The translations under genes were made by a program, and so were the position numbers. From Trogon surrucura (lineage: Eukaryota > Chordata > Aves > Trogoniformes > Trogonidae): a DNA stretch of 64,000 nt. Each line of letters opens with the position of its first letter. Position 1 is the stretch's first letter. The notes beneath the pieces were generated by a model that was not told where the DNA came from, did no database searches, and saw only the letters and a program-made list of their open reading frames with translations. Positions 24,787 through 40,269 of this stretch are shown here, piece by piece. Location of the stretch: NCBI GenBank assembly GCA_020746105.1, contig CM036622.1:39471477-39535476 (forward strand), read 5' to 3'.

Positions 24787-27700
24787 TGTGTCCCAGCCAG
24801 AAGCATTAGTTCTTTGACTAGAAGCCAGAAATCATAGCTTGATTTTACTGGCAGTAAACCCGTCTGTTTTCTGTTATGTCTGTATTTAGTAAAATGTGAT
24901 CTTTTAAAATAAATTCTGCACAATTCTACACAGACATCTAAAACTCTGAAATCATTGGGCCAAGTTCTGGTTTTGTTAATTCTGGTTTTGTAATAGGATG
25001 TCTGGGATCCTTCTGAGCCCCCTGTCCCATACTTCCATGTTCTCACAGAGGAAGAGAGTTGAAGATTCAGTTGGCCAGACTCGATTTCCCCCTCTTTTTG
25101 TCATTTAACAAGCTTTGAAATTAAAATTTTATTTTCTAGCAGAAGTGTTATTAGCAGTGATAAAGACTCATGGATGGACAAAGTATTTGAACATCTTTAG
25201 TCTGGTTAATATTTTCTAACAAGGTTATTTCCTTGCAGTCACCTTGAATAGGCTGGTTTCATGCCCTGACCCAATGTTTACTGAAGTGAAAGTGAAGACT
25301 GCCTATTATTTCAGCATAATTAATGCATTGGATTGGGCCTGTAATTAATTTATACTCTTGTCTAATGAAAACCATTGAAGAGAGTTATTTTTGGCCTCTT
25401 TTAGCTACAGTTAATAGGTCTACTGTTTTTATGAGATTTACTAGGGAAATTACTTATGCAAAGATATCAGACAGGTTGTTAGTTTTCAAGGGTGTGATGC
25501 AAGGCCCATTAAAATCAATATGAGTTGTCCCATTTACCTAAATGGGCTTTACAGCAAGCTCTGATCCAACCGATTTAATGCTGCATAATAACACGTGGTA
25601 ACTTTATTTCGTGCTCCCTGGTGTTGACTCTAATGCCAGTGCCTACTAGTCTTAATTAGAATTTGCTGTTACAAGTGATATATAAATATAAATGTAGACC
25701 TACTCTGCACCAGAGATCTTGTTATCTGAACAAGAAAGGCAGGAAAGAGGTGGAGAGCATGGAGGTGTTGCTTAATTCGAATTAAGCATGGTTATGTGTT
25801 TCCTGCTATGCTACTGACTGTGTAATACAAATATTTATTTTATATTAGCATGTGGATGACAGCAGTTCTGCAGTTTCTTATGACTGAATCCCTGTGATTC
25901 ATGGGCAAAATGTGTACAGTGCTGACCAGTGAAGCCTGGTGTACAGTCAGGAAACTGGATCAGTACACGCCATGGATGACAAAGACAGGGGTGCAACAAA
26001 GCGTGTGTGTACAGAAAACATTCATCAGACAACAGCAAGCCTTTAACAAATACTTATCCCACAAATATATAATTATGCCCTTGACGATGATCACTTACTG
26101 ACTTAACACTTTTCATACTGTATAGGCTCCTAACTCCCAAATTACCGGCTCACAAACTCTACTTAGTGTAACAGATGTTTTGATGGTTAGGACATTGAAA
26201 GAAACGTGTATCTGAAAGCACTCATTTTATCTGACAGCAATGAAATACAGATATATTCAGCTCAGTTATTGCAGTTCGTGAAGCAGTACACACCAAATTT
26301 AGTTTGGTTTACACACTCATCTGATTTTTGCCTTTTTATATCTACTTCAACTACCAAAAATCTCTTCAAAGTGTGAGGATGCTTGTAGGATTACACTTTG
26401 TAGTCCTTAGGTCATAATTCAACCTACATGAGTAGGTTTCACAAGGGAATAGGACCAAATTAAAATTTGGTTTTTTAGGACCTGATTAAAGTGTCTTTTC
26501 TATGATGTAAAAGTAGATGTTCTATGCACGTGTCTAAACCCTTGCTTAATTTTGGTTATTTGCCACATGCAAGGTCAAAATAAGTGTAAAATGAGGGCAA
26601 AATAAAACAAATAAAGACATGTCCTCAGCTTGCTACTTAAAAAATCATAATTCCTTTAGCTATAATGGAATGCCAACAATTTGCTACTGTTTTTCATGCA
26701 GCTCTAAACCAGAATTGCTCTTCCGCAGGTTTTCTCTGAAACTGTTTTTGATTAGTTTGTTTTTTAACTGTGTGCAAATTCTGAATGTATTCCTGAGGAT
26801 CTCCAGTCCTGCTTTTCAGTGATCGTGCAGCCCAGACACAGAAAGCTAAGTTTTATCCTGTGTTCCTTAGAACACTTAATTTTCAGTAGATTTATCTCCA
26901 AATCCTCAAACAGCTTCAAATAAATACTGCTTAATAAAAAATAAAAAAAAAAAAAAAGAGAGAGTAACCTGTACAATATCTTCTCCACTCCTGAATCTGG
27001 CCTGAAAATGAGAGCCACACAGCATGTGGGAGGTGGGTGCTGGGCTGGGAACATCTTTTCTGCATTTGGCAAAAGGTGAGGCAAATATTTTTCTGGCAGG
27101 ATAGTATTAGGTAATTGTTAAATCTAATGATTTGAGGTGACTGAAATGGCCAATGACCACTTCAGATTCTGCTATTACATGACCGTCATATAATGTCTCA
27201 GAGTGGATGAACATGTATATGTGTAAGTTTAACATTATTTTCTAAAGCTGAGTGAGGTGAGTGTACCACTGTGTAGCTCGGTGCAATGGAGGGGATTTAT
27301 GATGAGCCTCTCATTAGTGTCAGCTCATTTTTCACTGCAAACCACGTTGCAGTGTTAACGCTTCAGTTCTTCCCAGCGGCAAGAAGACAGAATGAATATT
27401 GCCACTCTTTAGAATGAAACATGTCAGTAGCAGATATGGCAATGATGAACTTATATAAATAATTACATTGATAAGTAGCTATAAATGCATGTAATTACTT
27501 TTGCATTAACGTGTTGCTTGAGATTTCTTTTCGGTTGGAATTAGTGATTTTCAAGATTTGTGTATTTGTAATTACTCGGTTTTAAATGTTAGCTATATAC
27601 AAATTAATGTTTTATAAGTTTTCAAGATTTTTACCAGGTACATTTAGTTTATAATTAAGATCAGCATTTATAACCTATTTATGTAAAGAAAATAGATTGA

Positions 27701-30115
27701 ACATGGCAGTACCTTTTGGCAGATCATGGCAAGGATGATATTTAATAGAAAGTCAATTGGAGAACAATTTTCCTATTACATCTGAAACCAAACAGATGTT
27801 AATTAATTAATACATAGGTGAGACACTAAGAAAGATGATATTCTTAGAGTCTTTGAGGTATATTCTCATCTTATTTATCATTCTGTTCTAAAACTATTTT
27901 GCTGATTTCAGGGTATTGTTTTGGATTTTTATTAATGTACTGAAAACATAAAACAGACCACAACAAGACCCCTGGTTAACCTTACCGCTAATTTATCCCC
28001 TAGCATAAATTGCAGACATCTTCACTGCTCTCAGTGAATGGCACACACTCTAAAACAATTGGTGCATAAGACAGGAAGAACTTCTGCATTCTGCACAACC
28101 TTAATGATTCGGTGATTCTGTGGTTATCTTCTAACAACAATAGGGAATCATGATAGAAAATAAAATAATTTTAAAAATCACCCATTCAATAAAACATTCA
28201 AGGATTTGCCAAGCATGAGAATTTAGCGTGAGATCATTTATATGCATAAGCACTTTGTGTGATTGAGACTATAAGGCTAAACTGATTGGTGCTATAAAAG
28301 CACAAAGACAGTTTAACACTCGAGACCAGGCTCACAACAAGCAACACATTCAAGCATTATTGAGTTTAAGAGGGGATTTCAATTTTCAGAATACAGTTGG
28401 GTAGAAACCTGTTAGCAAATTTACCACAAACAGAACAGGTGTAGTGAATTAAACTGGTCAAAAATGCTCATAATGTGCTATAAACTCGGTCTTTCCTACA
28501 ACATAAACAAGTGACCATAGGAAAGTCACAAATATCGTGGGGTTAATCTCTACTCTACCAGGACAAACACAGAAGAAAAGTAAAACTGGACGACATAGTG
28601 ACAAAAGTGCATGTGTATGTGGAACTCACCAGAGCTTAAGTAATTTTCATTGTCTAAATGACCCCTAGGCACTGTGAGGAAAAGGGTAAGAAGAAACAGA
28701 AGGAAAAAAAAAAAAGCTACCTAATACAATCACACCTTTTCTAGAGAAAAAGCAAACTGAAAATGTAAAATAATATTTTTTAAAATCCGTTGTGTAAGAT
28801 TTGCCCTATTTTAACAGTACTAGTTTTATATCAATAGAGAAATATGTTCTCTCTCTTCTCATATATTTCATTGGTAGCTTGGCAATTATCTAAAGATGAT
28901 TTTTATAAACCTTTTGAAGTACTATAAATTACTTTTTTTTTGAGGCCAATACATTTATGAAACACATATCATGAAAATACAATCCCCTTTAAAATTACAT
29001 GTTTTGAGGGATTGATGATGTAGTTCTGAATACAAACAAGCCAAAAAATTGGTAGGTTATTATTTCCACTGTGTCAAAATCAATTATTATTTTACGTTTA
29101 TATCATGGGCAGTGTCTGAAATATATTTTTCTAGTGGCATGACAGAATATAACAACACTAGTGGTATGAAATGTCAGGAATGTTCTATTGTATGAAGGCT
29201 TTCATTTACAATTTTCTGACACAATGTCAACATGAAAATCCAAAGTTGCTACCCTAGCAAGTGGTAATGTTATACAAACAGTTTGACCTCTTTTTCCTTG
29301 TAACTTTCACAAGCAATTAAATAGTTTATCTAAATGAAGTAGCACTTCATTTACAAGTGCTGCTGTTATTCATGATGCAGGTATTTTAGAAACTAAGCAA
29401 GTTTCACCAAGTTCTCCTGCTCTAAAACCACAGCTTGGTACCACAGAACACACAAATGTATTGTTATGACCAGTGGATTAAAAGTAGTAAAATCCACGTA
29501 TTCCCTTACAGCGTGTCATGCCTTAATGCAGCAGTAACATTTGACTCCTGAGGTCAGAGAGCAACATTTCAAAAGGCAAGATATAACCCACCCACAGACT
29601 TTTGCACTTGATCTGCTCTGCATTAGCCCAAGACAACAGCAAAACTCCTCCTGCTTTTTACAAAGGTGGTGACATTAATTTGTCTTACCTTGTGTCTAAC
29701 AATCATAATGTTATTTTTTAACTTACCTAGTGCAAATTGACCTAGAAAATATTTAAAACACACAGTTACATTCTGGAGATTTTTCTCTTTTCCCTGCACG
29801 TGAAAAACAAAAATACAGCAATCCATCACTTTGTTCCCATGGGAGACACTGTTGATGTAAAGAACACAGCGCCACCATCATTAGCTTCTTAGAATTCAGT
29901 TTCTACAAACAGTACTGATGCTTCTGCTGGTGAAATTCATTTGCAACGATTTTCACAGGAAACAAGAGGGACATAGTTGTCTGAGACCACTTTTTATTTG
30001 TATAAGTGACCACAGAAAGTTTTTTCCAGTATTTTTTCCAGCAATGAAAGTAAGCACAAGATGTTTCTTCCTTTGTCAGCTGTCTGAATTAGTCAAAGTC
30101 TGAAAATTAATATTT

Positions 30116-30166
30116 TATATTATGGAATATTTGATATTATGGAATATTTTATATTACGGAAAATTT
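30116..30166. repeat. Triplicated 17-bp AT-rich unit
   Basis: Three head-to-tail units of KATATTAYGGAAWATTT form (30116-30132, 30133-30149, 30150-30166). Confidence 0.8.
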
Positions 30167-30561
30167 TTCCTAGTATTTCCTTTGGTTTAATTAAATATCA
30201 CATCAAACTAAGTTGCAAGTGATCATACAATATGTCAGTAAAAATCTTTATTGTTATGTTACAAAAATGTCTTTCTTACTCTACTGAGGTTTCAGACCTT
30301 ACCGTGTGTAACAGCTTTCCATTAATCAAATTCCATGTTGATCCAGACTTAAATAATCTTAGATTTTCATTCACCCATTCAAGATACAAATACAGGAAGA
30401 TTGTAACTTGAGGGCTATTTTAAACCTTTCCTCATGCAAGATGAAAGATAAGGGTTTGATATTAATCTTTTTTCATATATGACACAAGCAGTAATAGGAT
30501 CAAAACAAATGCTGAATTTGAGCTTTAGATGAAAAATACTGCAACAACAATGGAGTTAGTA

Positions 30562-30945
30562 TTATAGAATCATAGAATGGTTTGGGTTGAAAAAGACCTT
30601 AAAGATCGTGTAGTTCCAACCTCCTGCCATGGGCAGGGACATCTCCCACTAAAACCAGGTTGCTCAAAGCCCCAAGCCAGGCTTTGGACAATTCCAGGGC
30701 CACTGGAAACCTGTTCCAGTGTCTCACCACCCTCACAGAAAATAACTTCTTTCTAATATCTAATCCAACCTCAATCTACCCTCTTTCCTTTTAAAACCAT
30801 TACCCCTCATTCTATCACGACATTCCCTGGTGAAGAGTCCCTCCCCATCTTTCTTGTAGGCCCCCTCTAAGTATTGACAGGCTTCCTCACAGGTGTCCAT
30901 GAAGCCTTCTTTTCTTCAGGCTGAACATCCACAACTCTCTCAGTT
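30562..30945 (-). repeat. CR1 LINE fragment, non-coding decay
   Basis: Begins ttatagaatcatagaatggtttgg and keeps the CR1 3' landmarks (GTTCCAACCTCCTGCCATGGG, CCTGTTCCAGTGTCTCACCA). Indels have destroyed the frame. It lies about 160 bases upstream of the LDLa exon at 31105. Confidence 0.88.
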
Positions 30946-31104
30946 TTTAATAGTGTATTCTGTACTTAGCAGCTGTGGGTTTATACAAGTTCTTCTGGGG
31001 TCTTTTTAAAGAGTTTGGTAATCAAAACCAGCTGACTTCCCAGCAGTCTCGATGATTACTGAAAGAAGAAAAACAATAAATATTCCTTTTTTTTTTTTTT
31101 GTAG

Positions 31105-31380
31105 TATCACCTGATCCACACCCTCCAACTTGCCGTAGTGACCAGTTCACATGTGCATATGTGCAGCAGTGTTTGCCCCTTGCTGCGAGATGCAATGAGG
31201 TTGAAGATTGCATGGATGGAAGTGACGAAATGAACTGCCCCATGGTGATGCCTACCACCATCTTTCCTGGTTCCTGCAAGCAAACAGAGTTCCTGTGTCC
31301 TTCCAAAGGCTGTATCCCATCCCTCCTGAAATGTGACGGTGTGCCTGACTGCCATCTTCATGAAGATGAAGTTGGCTGCC
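31105..31380 (+). CDS. MALRD1: MALRD1 exon: two LDL-receptor class A repeats
   Basis: Coding exon of 276 nt (phase 1-1, so it can be inserted or skipped without frameshift). It starts after a long T tract (acceptor gtag at 31101-31104) and ends TGCC|gtaagt. It encodes two LDLa modules with all six cysteines each. The first runs from PTCRSDQFTC to DGSDEMNC and carries the calcium-binding acidic cluster CNEVEDCMDGSDE. A short Pro/Thr linker (MVMPTTIFPG) follows. The second runs from SCKQTEFLC to DEVGC with cluster CDGVPDCHLHEDE, where the usual SDE reads EDE. In this family LDLa modules are calcium-stabilised extracellular ligand-binding units. Two repeats in one exon is notable, since the next repeat has an exon to itself. 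Confidence 0.93.
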
Positions 31381-33089
31381 GTAAGTTATTCTCATTGCTA
31401 TAGTTCGGGTGATGCTAACTTAGTGTCTTACAACAGGGATGCGGGAAAAAACAACATAATGAATTATAGTGTAAAAGTCACTATTCCCTCGTAAAGAAAA
31501 AAATATTTTTATAATGTATTCTCTCAAGAGACACTCTATATTTGCAAATACTACCTTCTTATTCATTGATTACAGATTTTGCTAAATGTTTGAAATAATT
31601 TGTATTGTGTTTCTGTTAATAATTGGACATATTTCCACTTTTTTTTCCATAGATCAGTCAGGTGCATTTGCATTTCCTCATATCTGATTGCAATGTGACA
31701 GGTGTAGACTTTCACAATTCTGTAATTTAGTAACATTCAAGACAGTCTTGACCTTTCAAGGGGTTTGAAATCAATTCTGTTCCTGCAGTAGCAGCAATCT
31801 TTGCCCTGACCAAGGAAAAGGGCTCATAAGCAAAATGCAAGGACAACAGGCTTTGAACTGTAACTGCGATGAGATACACAAAAACTGTCTACCCACTTCA
31901 CAATGTTTCATTATTGGTAGATGAACTAAGGCGAATAATTTCATTCCAGGAAGGTCAAATAATTAGCTATATAGAAACAACAACAAAAAGAGGGTTTTCA
32001 CATATAAAAAACATTTCTTCATAAACTTCTCATTCTGCAAAAGTTTTTTTAATATTTTCTTTTTCATCCTTATCAGAACCAAAACAACTAGTAAAATATC
32101 AGTTTCCAGTGAGCTAGAAATTCAAGTTGTTTAATATTTTGTATCAAAACTACTGAATATGCAAGAGGGTCACGTGTGATTTCTTTTAACAGTTTACTCT
32201 GCAAAACCAGCATGCATTTTTCAGACTTTCTGTTCATTCCTTGCTAGGCACTTTTGTTTAGAAGCAGCTTCTGTGGTTTTGTTGGCAAAAGGCATGATTT
32301 TGGAGATATTTATTTTATTGACATTTCTGGATAATCTATAAAATTCATTGTTGTGCTAGTAACTCCGGGCAATGTGTACTGTAATAATAGCACAGATTGG
32401 GAATGTGGGGTTTTTTCAGATTTTAGTTTGAAATAGATTATTTTTCTGCTAAGCAGTTACAAACTCGGAATAAGATTTAAGTAGCAAAATTTGTGTGAGA
32501 TTTTAGAAAATTTCGATTTAGGAATTATTGGCACCTTCCATTTTGTGTGTGCTATGTTACTTAGCATTTTATTCATTTAAGTGTATCAATAGATGGTTAA
32601 AAATGTTCTGCTTTCTGAATTCAGGAATTTATCAGAGAAAGTTTTCCTCTTGGATGAAGACCAGTTGTCATAATGCATCTTGCAGAAATCAAGTCTTAAA
32701 CCCAAAATAAGACCAGGACAAAGAAAAATAAACCAAAAAAAATGCATTAGTCAGATCTCTATGCAAACCACAATTTCTACCACAGAAATGTTTTCCTGCA
32801 TGACCTAGAGATTTATGAAGACAGAATTTCCCGTAGAGTTCACTCAGCAGTTAAGTTGCACAGTATTATGTTAATACAGTTTTATACCTACTCATGTGGT
32901 GGATTTTATTACTTGCTTCTTTTAACAGGAAAATCTTGTTACTGTTTTCCAGTTATAGATTGTTCTACTTGGCCAGTCCTCTTCTTGCTGTCAGTTTTAC
33001 TAGGGGTAATTTATCTCACCTATTTAATCTTATTTGAAATATTTTTTTTTTGTTTGTCTGATTACAATAGTAAGGATGTTAAACAAACA

Positions 33090-34065
33090 TCATAGAATCA
33101 TAGAATCATTCAGGTTGGAAAAGACCCCTGGGATCATCGAGTCCAACCATTAACCCTGCTCTACAAAGCTCACCCTTAAACCATATCCCCCAACGCCACA
33201 TCTAAATGACCTTTAAACACATCCAGGGATGATGACTCAACCACATCCCTGGGCAGTTTATTGCAGTGTCTGACTACTCTTTCTGTGAAAAAAATGTTCC
33301 TAATGTCCAGTCTAAAGTTGCCCTGTTGCAGTTTGAAGCCATTCCATCTTGTTTTATCTCTAGTTAGCTGTGAGAAGAGACCGGCACCAACCTCTCTGCA
33401 ATGTCCTTTCAGGTCTCCCCTTAGCCTCCTCTTCTTCAAAATAAACAGACCCACCTCCTTCAATCGTTCTTCATAAGATTTATTCTCCAGGCCCTTCACC
33501 TGCTTAGTTGCCCTCCTCTGCACTCGCTCCACCACCTCGACCTCTTTCTTGTATTGGGGTGCCTAAAAAATTAACACAATACTCAAGGTGTGGCCTCATC
33601 TGTACTGAGCACAGGGGGACAATCACCTCCCTACTCCTGCTGGTCACACTATTTCTAATACAAGCCAGGATACCGTTGGCCTTCTTGGCCACCTGGACAC
33701 GCTGCTGGCTCACATTCAGACACCTGTTGATTAGAACACCCAGGTTCCTTTCTTCCAGACAGCTTTCCAGCCACCCTTCCCCAAGCCTGTAGCATTGCAT
33801 GGGGTGGTTGTGGCTCAAGTGCAGGACCTGGCACTTGGCCTTGATGAAGCTCATACAATTAATATTGGCCCATCGATCCAATCTGTCCAAGTCTCTCTAT
33901 AGAACCTTCCTACCCTCGTGCAGGTCAACACTCCCACCTCACTTGGTGCTGTCTGCAAACTTACTGATGGTGCCGTCTATGTCCTTATCAAGGTCATCAG
34001 TAAAGATGTTAAACAGAAACAATCCCAACACTGAGCCCTGAGGAACACCACTTGTGACTGGCTGC
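33090..34065 (-). repeat. CR1 LINE, 5'-truncated, partly coding
   Basis: Nearly 1 kb of CR1 starting tcatagaatcatagaatcattcag. Minus-strand frames 33176-33535 ([10 protein letters not shown]...[13 protein letters not shown]) and 33504-33890 ([15 protein letters not shown]) give the ORF2 C-terminus. [17 protein letters not shown] at about 34020-34065 is RT core. Frameshifts separate them. The first bases resemble a different CR1 subfamily from the other copies (TTCAGGTTGGAAAAGACCCC). Confidence 0.9.
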
Positions 34066-34144
34066 GTAGGGTACCAGTAGGGTGCATGCCTTGCTTTTCC
34101 ACAGACCTCGACACCATCTGACTGAAGTGCTAATAGCAATAAGT

Positions 34145-34920
34145 AAAAAAAAGTTTAACTAAATCAACTTGATCAGTGTAGGATAGTGAGAGAAAATATA
34201 TACAATCTGGTCTTAAATACCCTCCCCACCCCCCCTCCTTCTTCTTCCCAGCTACCTTCTCCCCCTCATTGGCACAGGGAGTAGGTGGTGCAGTTCTGGC
34301 TGTTACAACTCATAGTCCATGGCAATCCTTCCTCCTCAGGAAGAGGACCGCTGGCAATCTTTCCTTGCTACCATGTGATGTCCATCTCATAGGAGGCAGT
34401 CCCTCCCCTTCAGATGAGGCCTTCCCATCAGTGTGCGACCCATCCAGAGGTTGCAGTGTCCTCTGCCCCATTGCAGGTTTACCTCAGATTCATGAGTCAC
34501 TTTGGGTGCATCCTCTGTCCCCGTGAGGTCCCTCTCTCCCCTGGCATCAGCTTCTCCATGTGCTGCTGCATCTTGGACTTTTCGCCATCATCAGTTTTCT
34601 CTGTTCGCAAGCTGTCAGCATCCTGCCACCATCTCACCAAGGGCTCAGTGAAATCTCTGCCCCAGTACTTTTCTTCGCCCACCTTTGTCCTCCTCAACCA
34701 TACGGTTTGCTGTCCTCTCATCTGCCCCTCCTCCAAGCAAAAACTCCCAAACACAAAAGACAGGACACAGAGGCAAACAGGCTGGCCCAACAAGTTTCCC
34801 CTCTTAAAGATACTGATCACGGAGGAGCTGATTGAGCCAGCCTTGACCAAAGGCACGTTCAACTTTTTACCTGGGACTGGGGAAGACTCTGGAAGTTTCC
34901 CCACCAGACGCAAATCCATC
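34145..34920 (+). repeat. Decayed avian ERV LTR fragment
   Basis: GC- and C-rich block abutting a CR1. It shares with 48701-49085 the run like GTAGGATARTGAGAGA (near 34180) and, at its other end, text like TGATTGAGCCAGCCTTGACC and GAAGACTCTGGAAGTTTCC (near 34825-34900). These are arranged as in a common avian LTR I recognise by its repeated 'C-rich, TCCTCCTCAGGA, GTCCCTCCC' blocks. The LTR 5' ~150 bp are missing. Frames across it are chance. Confidence 0.65.
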
Positions 34921-36044
34921 ACATCTAGTAATTGTGATCAAAGGGGTTGTGATATTTTTATTGTTTCCACAGATTTAATTTGTACTTGGAAAATGAAATA
35001 CAGATGAAAAGCTGATATTTACACTATCAGGTCTTCATTGTTATTAATGTCTCTGTTAAATCTTTCTATCCTCCAAACACTTGAAGACCTCTCACGAAAG
35101 TAACGAATAGCTAGTAGCAATTTGAAGCTCCTTGTATCTCTGTTAACAGTAAGCAGTATGAATTTTAGTTTCAATCCAATGAGAGAAAAAACATTATTTA
35201 CGAAATGTGCTCTTAACATTCTTTGCCTCATCACCAATAACTTGGTGTCATTGTCCCTTCTGTCTTAAATGCTCTATCTGTGCAAAGTATTCAGCAGTCA
35301 CACCGTTTCTATGACTGTTCCCTCTGTAAGTGGTATAAAAATCTCAGTGCAATAAGCTTGTTCAAGATAAAGAGACATGTCAAAACAAACTTGATGATCA
35401 ACAGACATAAATTGACAAAAAATAATTAGCATTTCTTCTATTTTATCCTCAGGTATGTCCAGCAGTCAGTCCAGGACTAGGGGAAAAGATAAACAGCTAA
35501 ACGACACTTTCTGTTCTTACCACAACCCTCAATCATAATATATATGATAAACCAGAAGTAGTCCTCGATATCCACATAATTTACAGCATCCTCAAAACAC
35601 ATGTGCAGGCAAAAAAAAGTTGACAATTGTAAGAGATAGATGGTAGGACATGCTATCAAGTGGAGTAATGCTGTAATCTGCTGGGATTTTTCAGTCTGCT
35701 ACAACCTGTTCTGCCAGACTGAGCAGTCAGGGAAATGGAGAGCAGGAAAAGAAATTTTTGTTCTTGTTGTTGCTTTTATCCTGCTGTCACTACCAGCAAA
35801 TCCTCTCTTCAATATAAAGAATTCTCCAGTCAATTGAAGAGACTTTGATATAAAAACATGTGCAGAACAGTATAGTGATAGTTTAAAATCAACCAGAACT
35901 TTTAAGTTCTCATCAAGTTGACTTTAAATCAGAAACAAGAGCAAGTTTCTTCTTATAGTTACTAGTATTCTTCTACAGATTTTCTACAGACTTTAGCAAA
36001 TGGCCAGTGCCTGTAATTAAAAGGTTTGATCTCACATAAGTTAT

Positions 36045-36115
36045 TTCAAATTATCAAATATGAAATATCAAAATTATCAATTATCAAATTATCATTTATC
36101 AAATATAAAAACTGG
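36045..36115. repeat. AT-rich simple repeat (TTATCAAA-like)
   Basis: An irregular run of AAATTATCAAATAT-type units, likely slippage-derived. It is followed by two copies of AAACTGGCATGA about 30 bp apart. Confidence 0.65.
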
Positions 36116-36800
36116 CATGAGGTGACTGGGAAGATCAAAACTGGCATGATTTGCCTCTGTTATTGTGGTCTAATTTGAACTGCAGTGTTTCAAACGTAGC
36201 ATATTCTTGCAGTCTATATAGACCAGTGATTTAAATTATAGCTAAAGAATGGAACAAATATATTCTCCAGCAACCTGGCCATCCAGCCTAGGAGGCTTAT
36301 TGCTGTGTACACTGGATGTTGAACCCAGGAGAAGGAATGTGTTATGAAATTTGGATTCAGAAATTTAGCAGAATTGGATTTTTTTTCAATATTCCCAGAT
36401 TCTTTCTCCAACTCTAAACTCACAAGCTGATGTGAATATATTTAACTTTGATGGAGTCAGAAGAGTTCCTTCTGATTTGCATTAGTGTTATGGTGACAGA
36501 ATTCAGCTTAAATTACCTAAAAAAAAAAATACTCAAACCCCAGTAATTTAATGCAGCATAAGACAATATTGTGTGAGACAAAATGAAAACATGGTGTTAT
36601 AGCCTACAGGAGCCTGCAGGACCATTAGGTACATAGGATAGATCAGTGACTCAAGAACAATTCAGTACCTGAATGTTTACATCATTCCAGAAAGATTTAC
36701 TCTTCATAATTCTTCTGGTCAAATATAGAAAATATAAAAGAATGCCCACTAATAAAAAAGTTTGAATTTTTCAGTATAGTATTCCTCTGCTTTTTATAAG

Positions 36801-37615
36801 TTCATAGAATAATAGAATGGTTTTGATCGGAAGGGACCTTAAAGATGACCTAGTTCCAATCCCCTCGCCATGGCAGGAACAACTCCCACTAGCCCAGGTT
36901 GCTCAAAGCCCCATCCAGCCTGGCCTTGAGCACTTCCAGGGATGGGGCATCCATAGCTTCTCTGGGCAACTTGTTCCACTGTCTCACCACCCTCACAGTA
37001 AAAAATGTCTTCCTTATATCTAATCTAAATCTATCCTCTTTCAGATTGAGACTGCTACCCCTTGTCCTATCACTGCTCTCCCTGGTGAAGAGTCCCTCCC
37101 CATCTTTCCGGTAGGCCCCTTTTAAGGGTCGGAAGGCCTCTACAAGGTCTTCCCAGAACCCTCTCTTCTCCAGCCTAAATGTCAAATTTCTCAGCCTGTC
37201 CTCATAGGGGAACTGCTCCAATTCCTTGATCATCTTCGTGGCCCTCCTCTGGACAGATCTGAGCACATTCATGTCTTAAACTAGGGGCCCCAGAGGTGGA
37301 TGTAGTACTGCAGGTGGCGTCTCACAAGAGTGAAGCGGAGCAGAACAGAGCAGAGGAGGACAATCACCTTCCCTGACCTTCTGGCCATGCTTTTCTTGAT
37401 GTAGCCCAGGATGTTGAATGGCTTTCTGGACTGCGGGAGAAAATTGCCAGCTCGTGTTCAGTTTTTATCTACCGGTACCCCCAAGTCCTTCTCTGCAGGG
37501 CTGCTCTCAATCCACTCGTCACTCAGCCCTGACCTGAATTGCCCTGACCCATGTGCAGGACCTTGCACTTGGCCTTGTTGAATTTGATGAGGTTTGCATG
37601 GGTCCACCTCTCAGC
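36801..37615 (-). repeat. CR1 LINE fragment
   Basis: Begins ttcatagaataatagaatgg. Minus frame 36889-37272 gives FRLEKRGFWEDLVEAFRPLK, LDIRKTFFTVRVVRQWNKLP, the CR1 ORF2 C-terminus. After about 37615, where the text for ...CCTGTCCAGGTCCCTCTGG is expected, the sequence departs from CR1, so the 5' edge is uncertain. Confidence 0.85.
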
Positions 37616-38121
37616 CACTTGTTACAGGAGGTCCTCGACCCGGGCACACCTTCTTCAGTCAGGCCTGCCGCCTGTGACTGCACCAGGAGGCACTCCCTGT
37701 TAAGTGTTGTAAGATATGTTCACTGTGCCTTAGTGTTCGGTTTCTTGCAATGGAAGAAAACTATATATCGCCAATTTTTTTATTTGTATTTAAAAATTAA
37801 TTCCATAATTTTAAACCTAGTTTATGAATGAGAGTTGAATATGTTTTGTAAGCTCTTTTTATGGGTTTTAATTGAGATTTTGCATCTCACTCTGTCAATG
37901 TTTTAAGTAAATACGCCCTCCTCTTGTTCACAGTTATGACATGGGAAAATTCAGCTTCTGTAACATCTGTGCTCTGTTTGTTTACTTATTTATCTACTCA
38001 TAGCAAAGTTGTATGTCTTTGAAGATGAAAGCTTCTTGAAGTCATGCAGATACAAGTTTATACACTACAGTACGAGTCAAGTTTTCTGATAGCTTTTTAA
38101 CTGTGAGAAAAAGAAATATAG

Positions 38122-40202
<2,081 letters not shown>

Positions 40203-40269
40203 TTTGTCCTGAAGAATACTGCAAAAATGGAGGAACATGCATCATCAAAGATGACATTCCATTATGCCA
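40203..40269 (+). CDS. MALRD1: MALRD1 exon: first half of an EGF-like module
   Basis: Small coding exon of 67 nt, phase 1 in and 2 out, with acceptor tatttgcag and donor CCA|gtaagat. With the base carried over from 38281 it reads VCPEEYCKNGGTCIIKDDIPLC. The C-x4-C-KNGGTC motif is the N-terminal half of an EGF-like domain. In vertebrate MALRD1 one EGF-like module follows the last LDLa repeat just before the membrane anchor, which supports the gene name. The second half (C-x-C-x8-C) must be in a later exon starting with one base of a split Gln/His codon. I could not find a convincing candidate downstream in this window. Confidence 0.82.

Larger units (their letters stand above)
10535..31104 (+). 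other. MALRD1: MALRD1 intron (20.6 kb) holding the provirus
   Basis: Phase-1 intron between the MAM and LDLa exons. It contains the antisense provirus (16558-22432) and CR1 fragments at 24315-24786 and 30562-30945. Minor features are an A tract near 26940-26955 and a 17-bp triplicate at 30116-30166. In 10535-16557, 22438-24314 and 24787-30561 I see only AT-rich sequence with short chance ORFs. Confidence 0.75.

Noticed and set aside
28095-28130. GATTCGGTGATTCTGTGG resembling the CR1 terminal repeat
   Set aside because: Too short, with no preceding CR1 body recognisable.
34414-35007. 197-codon plus-strand frame, one of the longer frames outside the provirus
   Set aside because: It overlaps the GC-rich LTR remnant on both strands (the antisense frame 34497-34922 is also open). 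Low stop density from base composition explains it.
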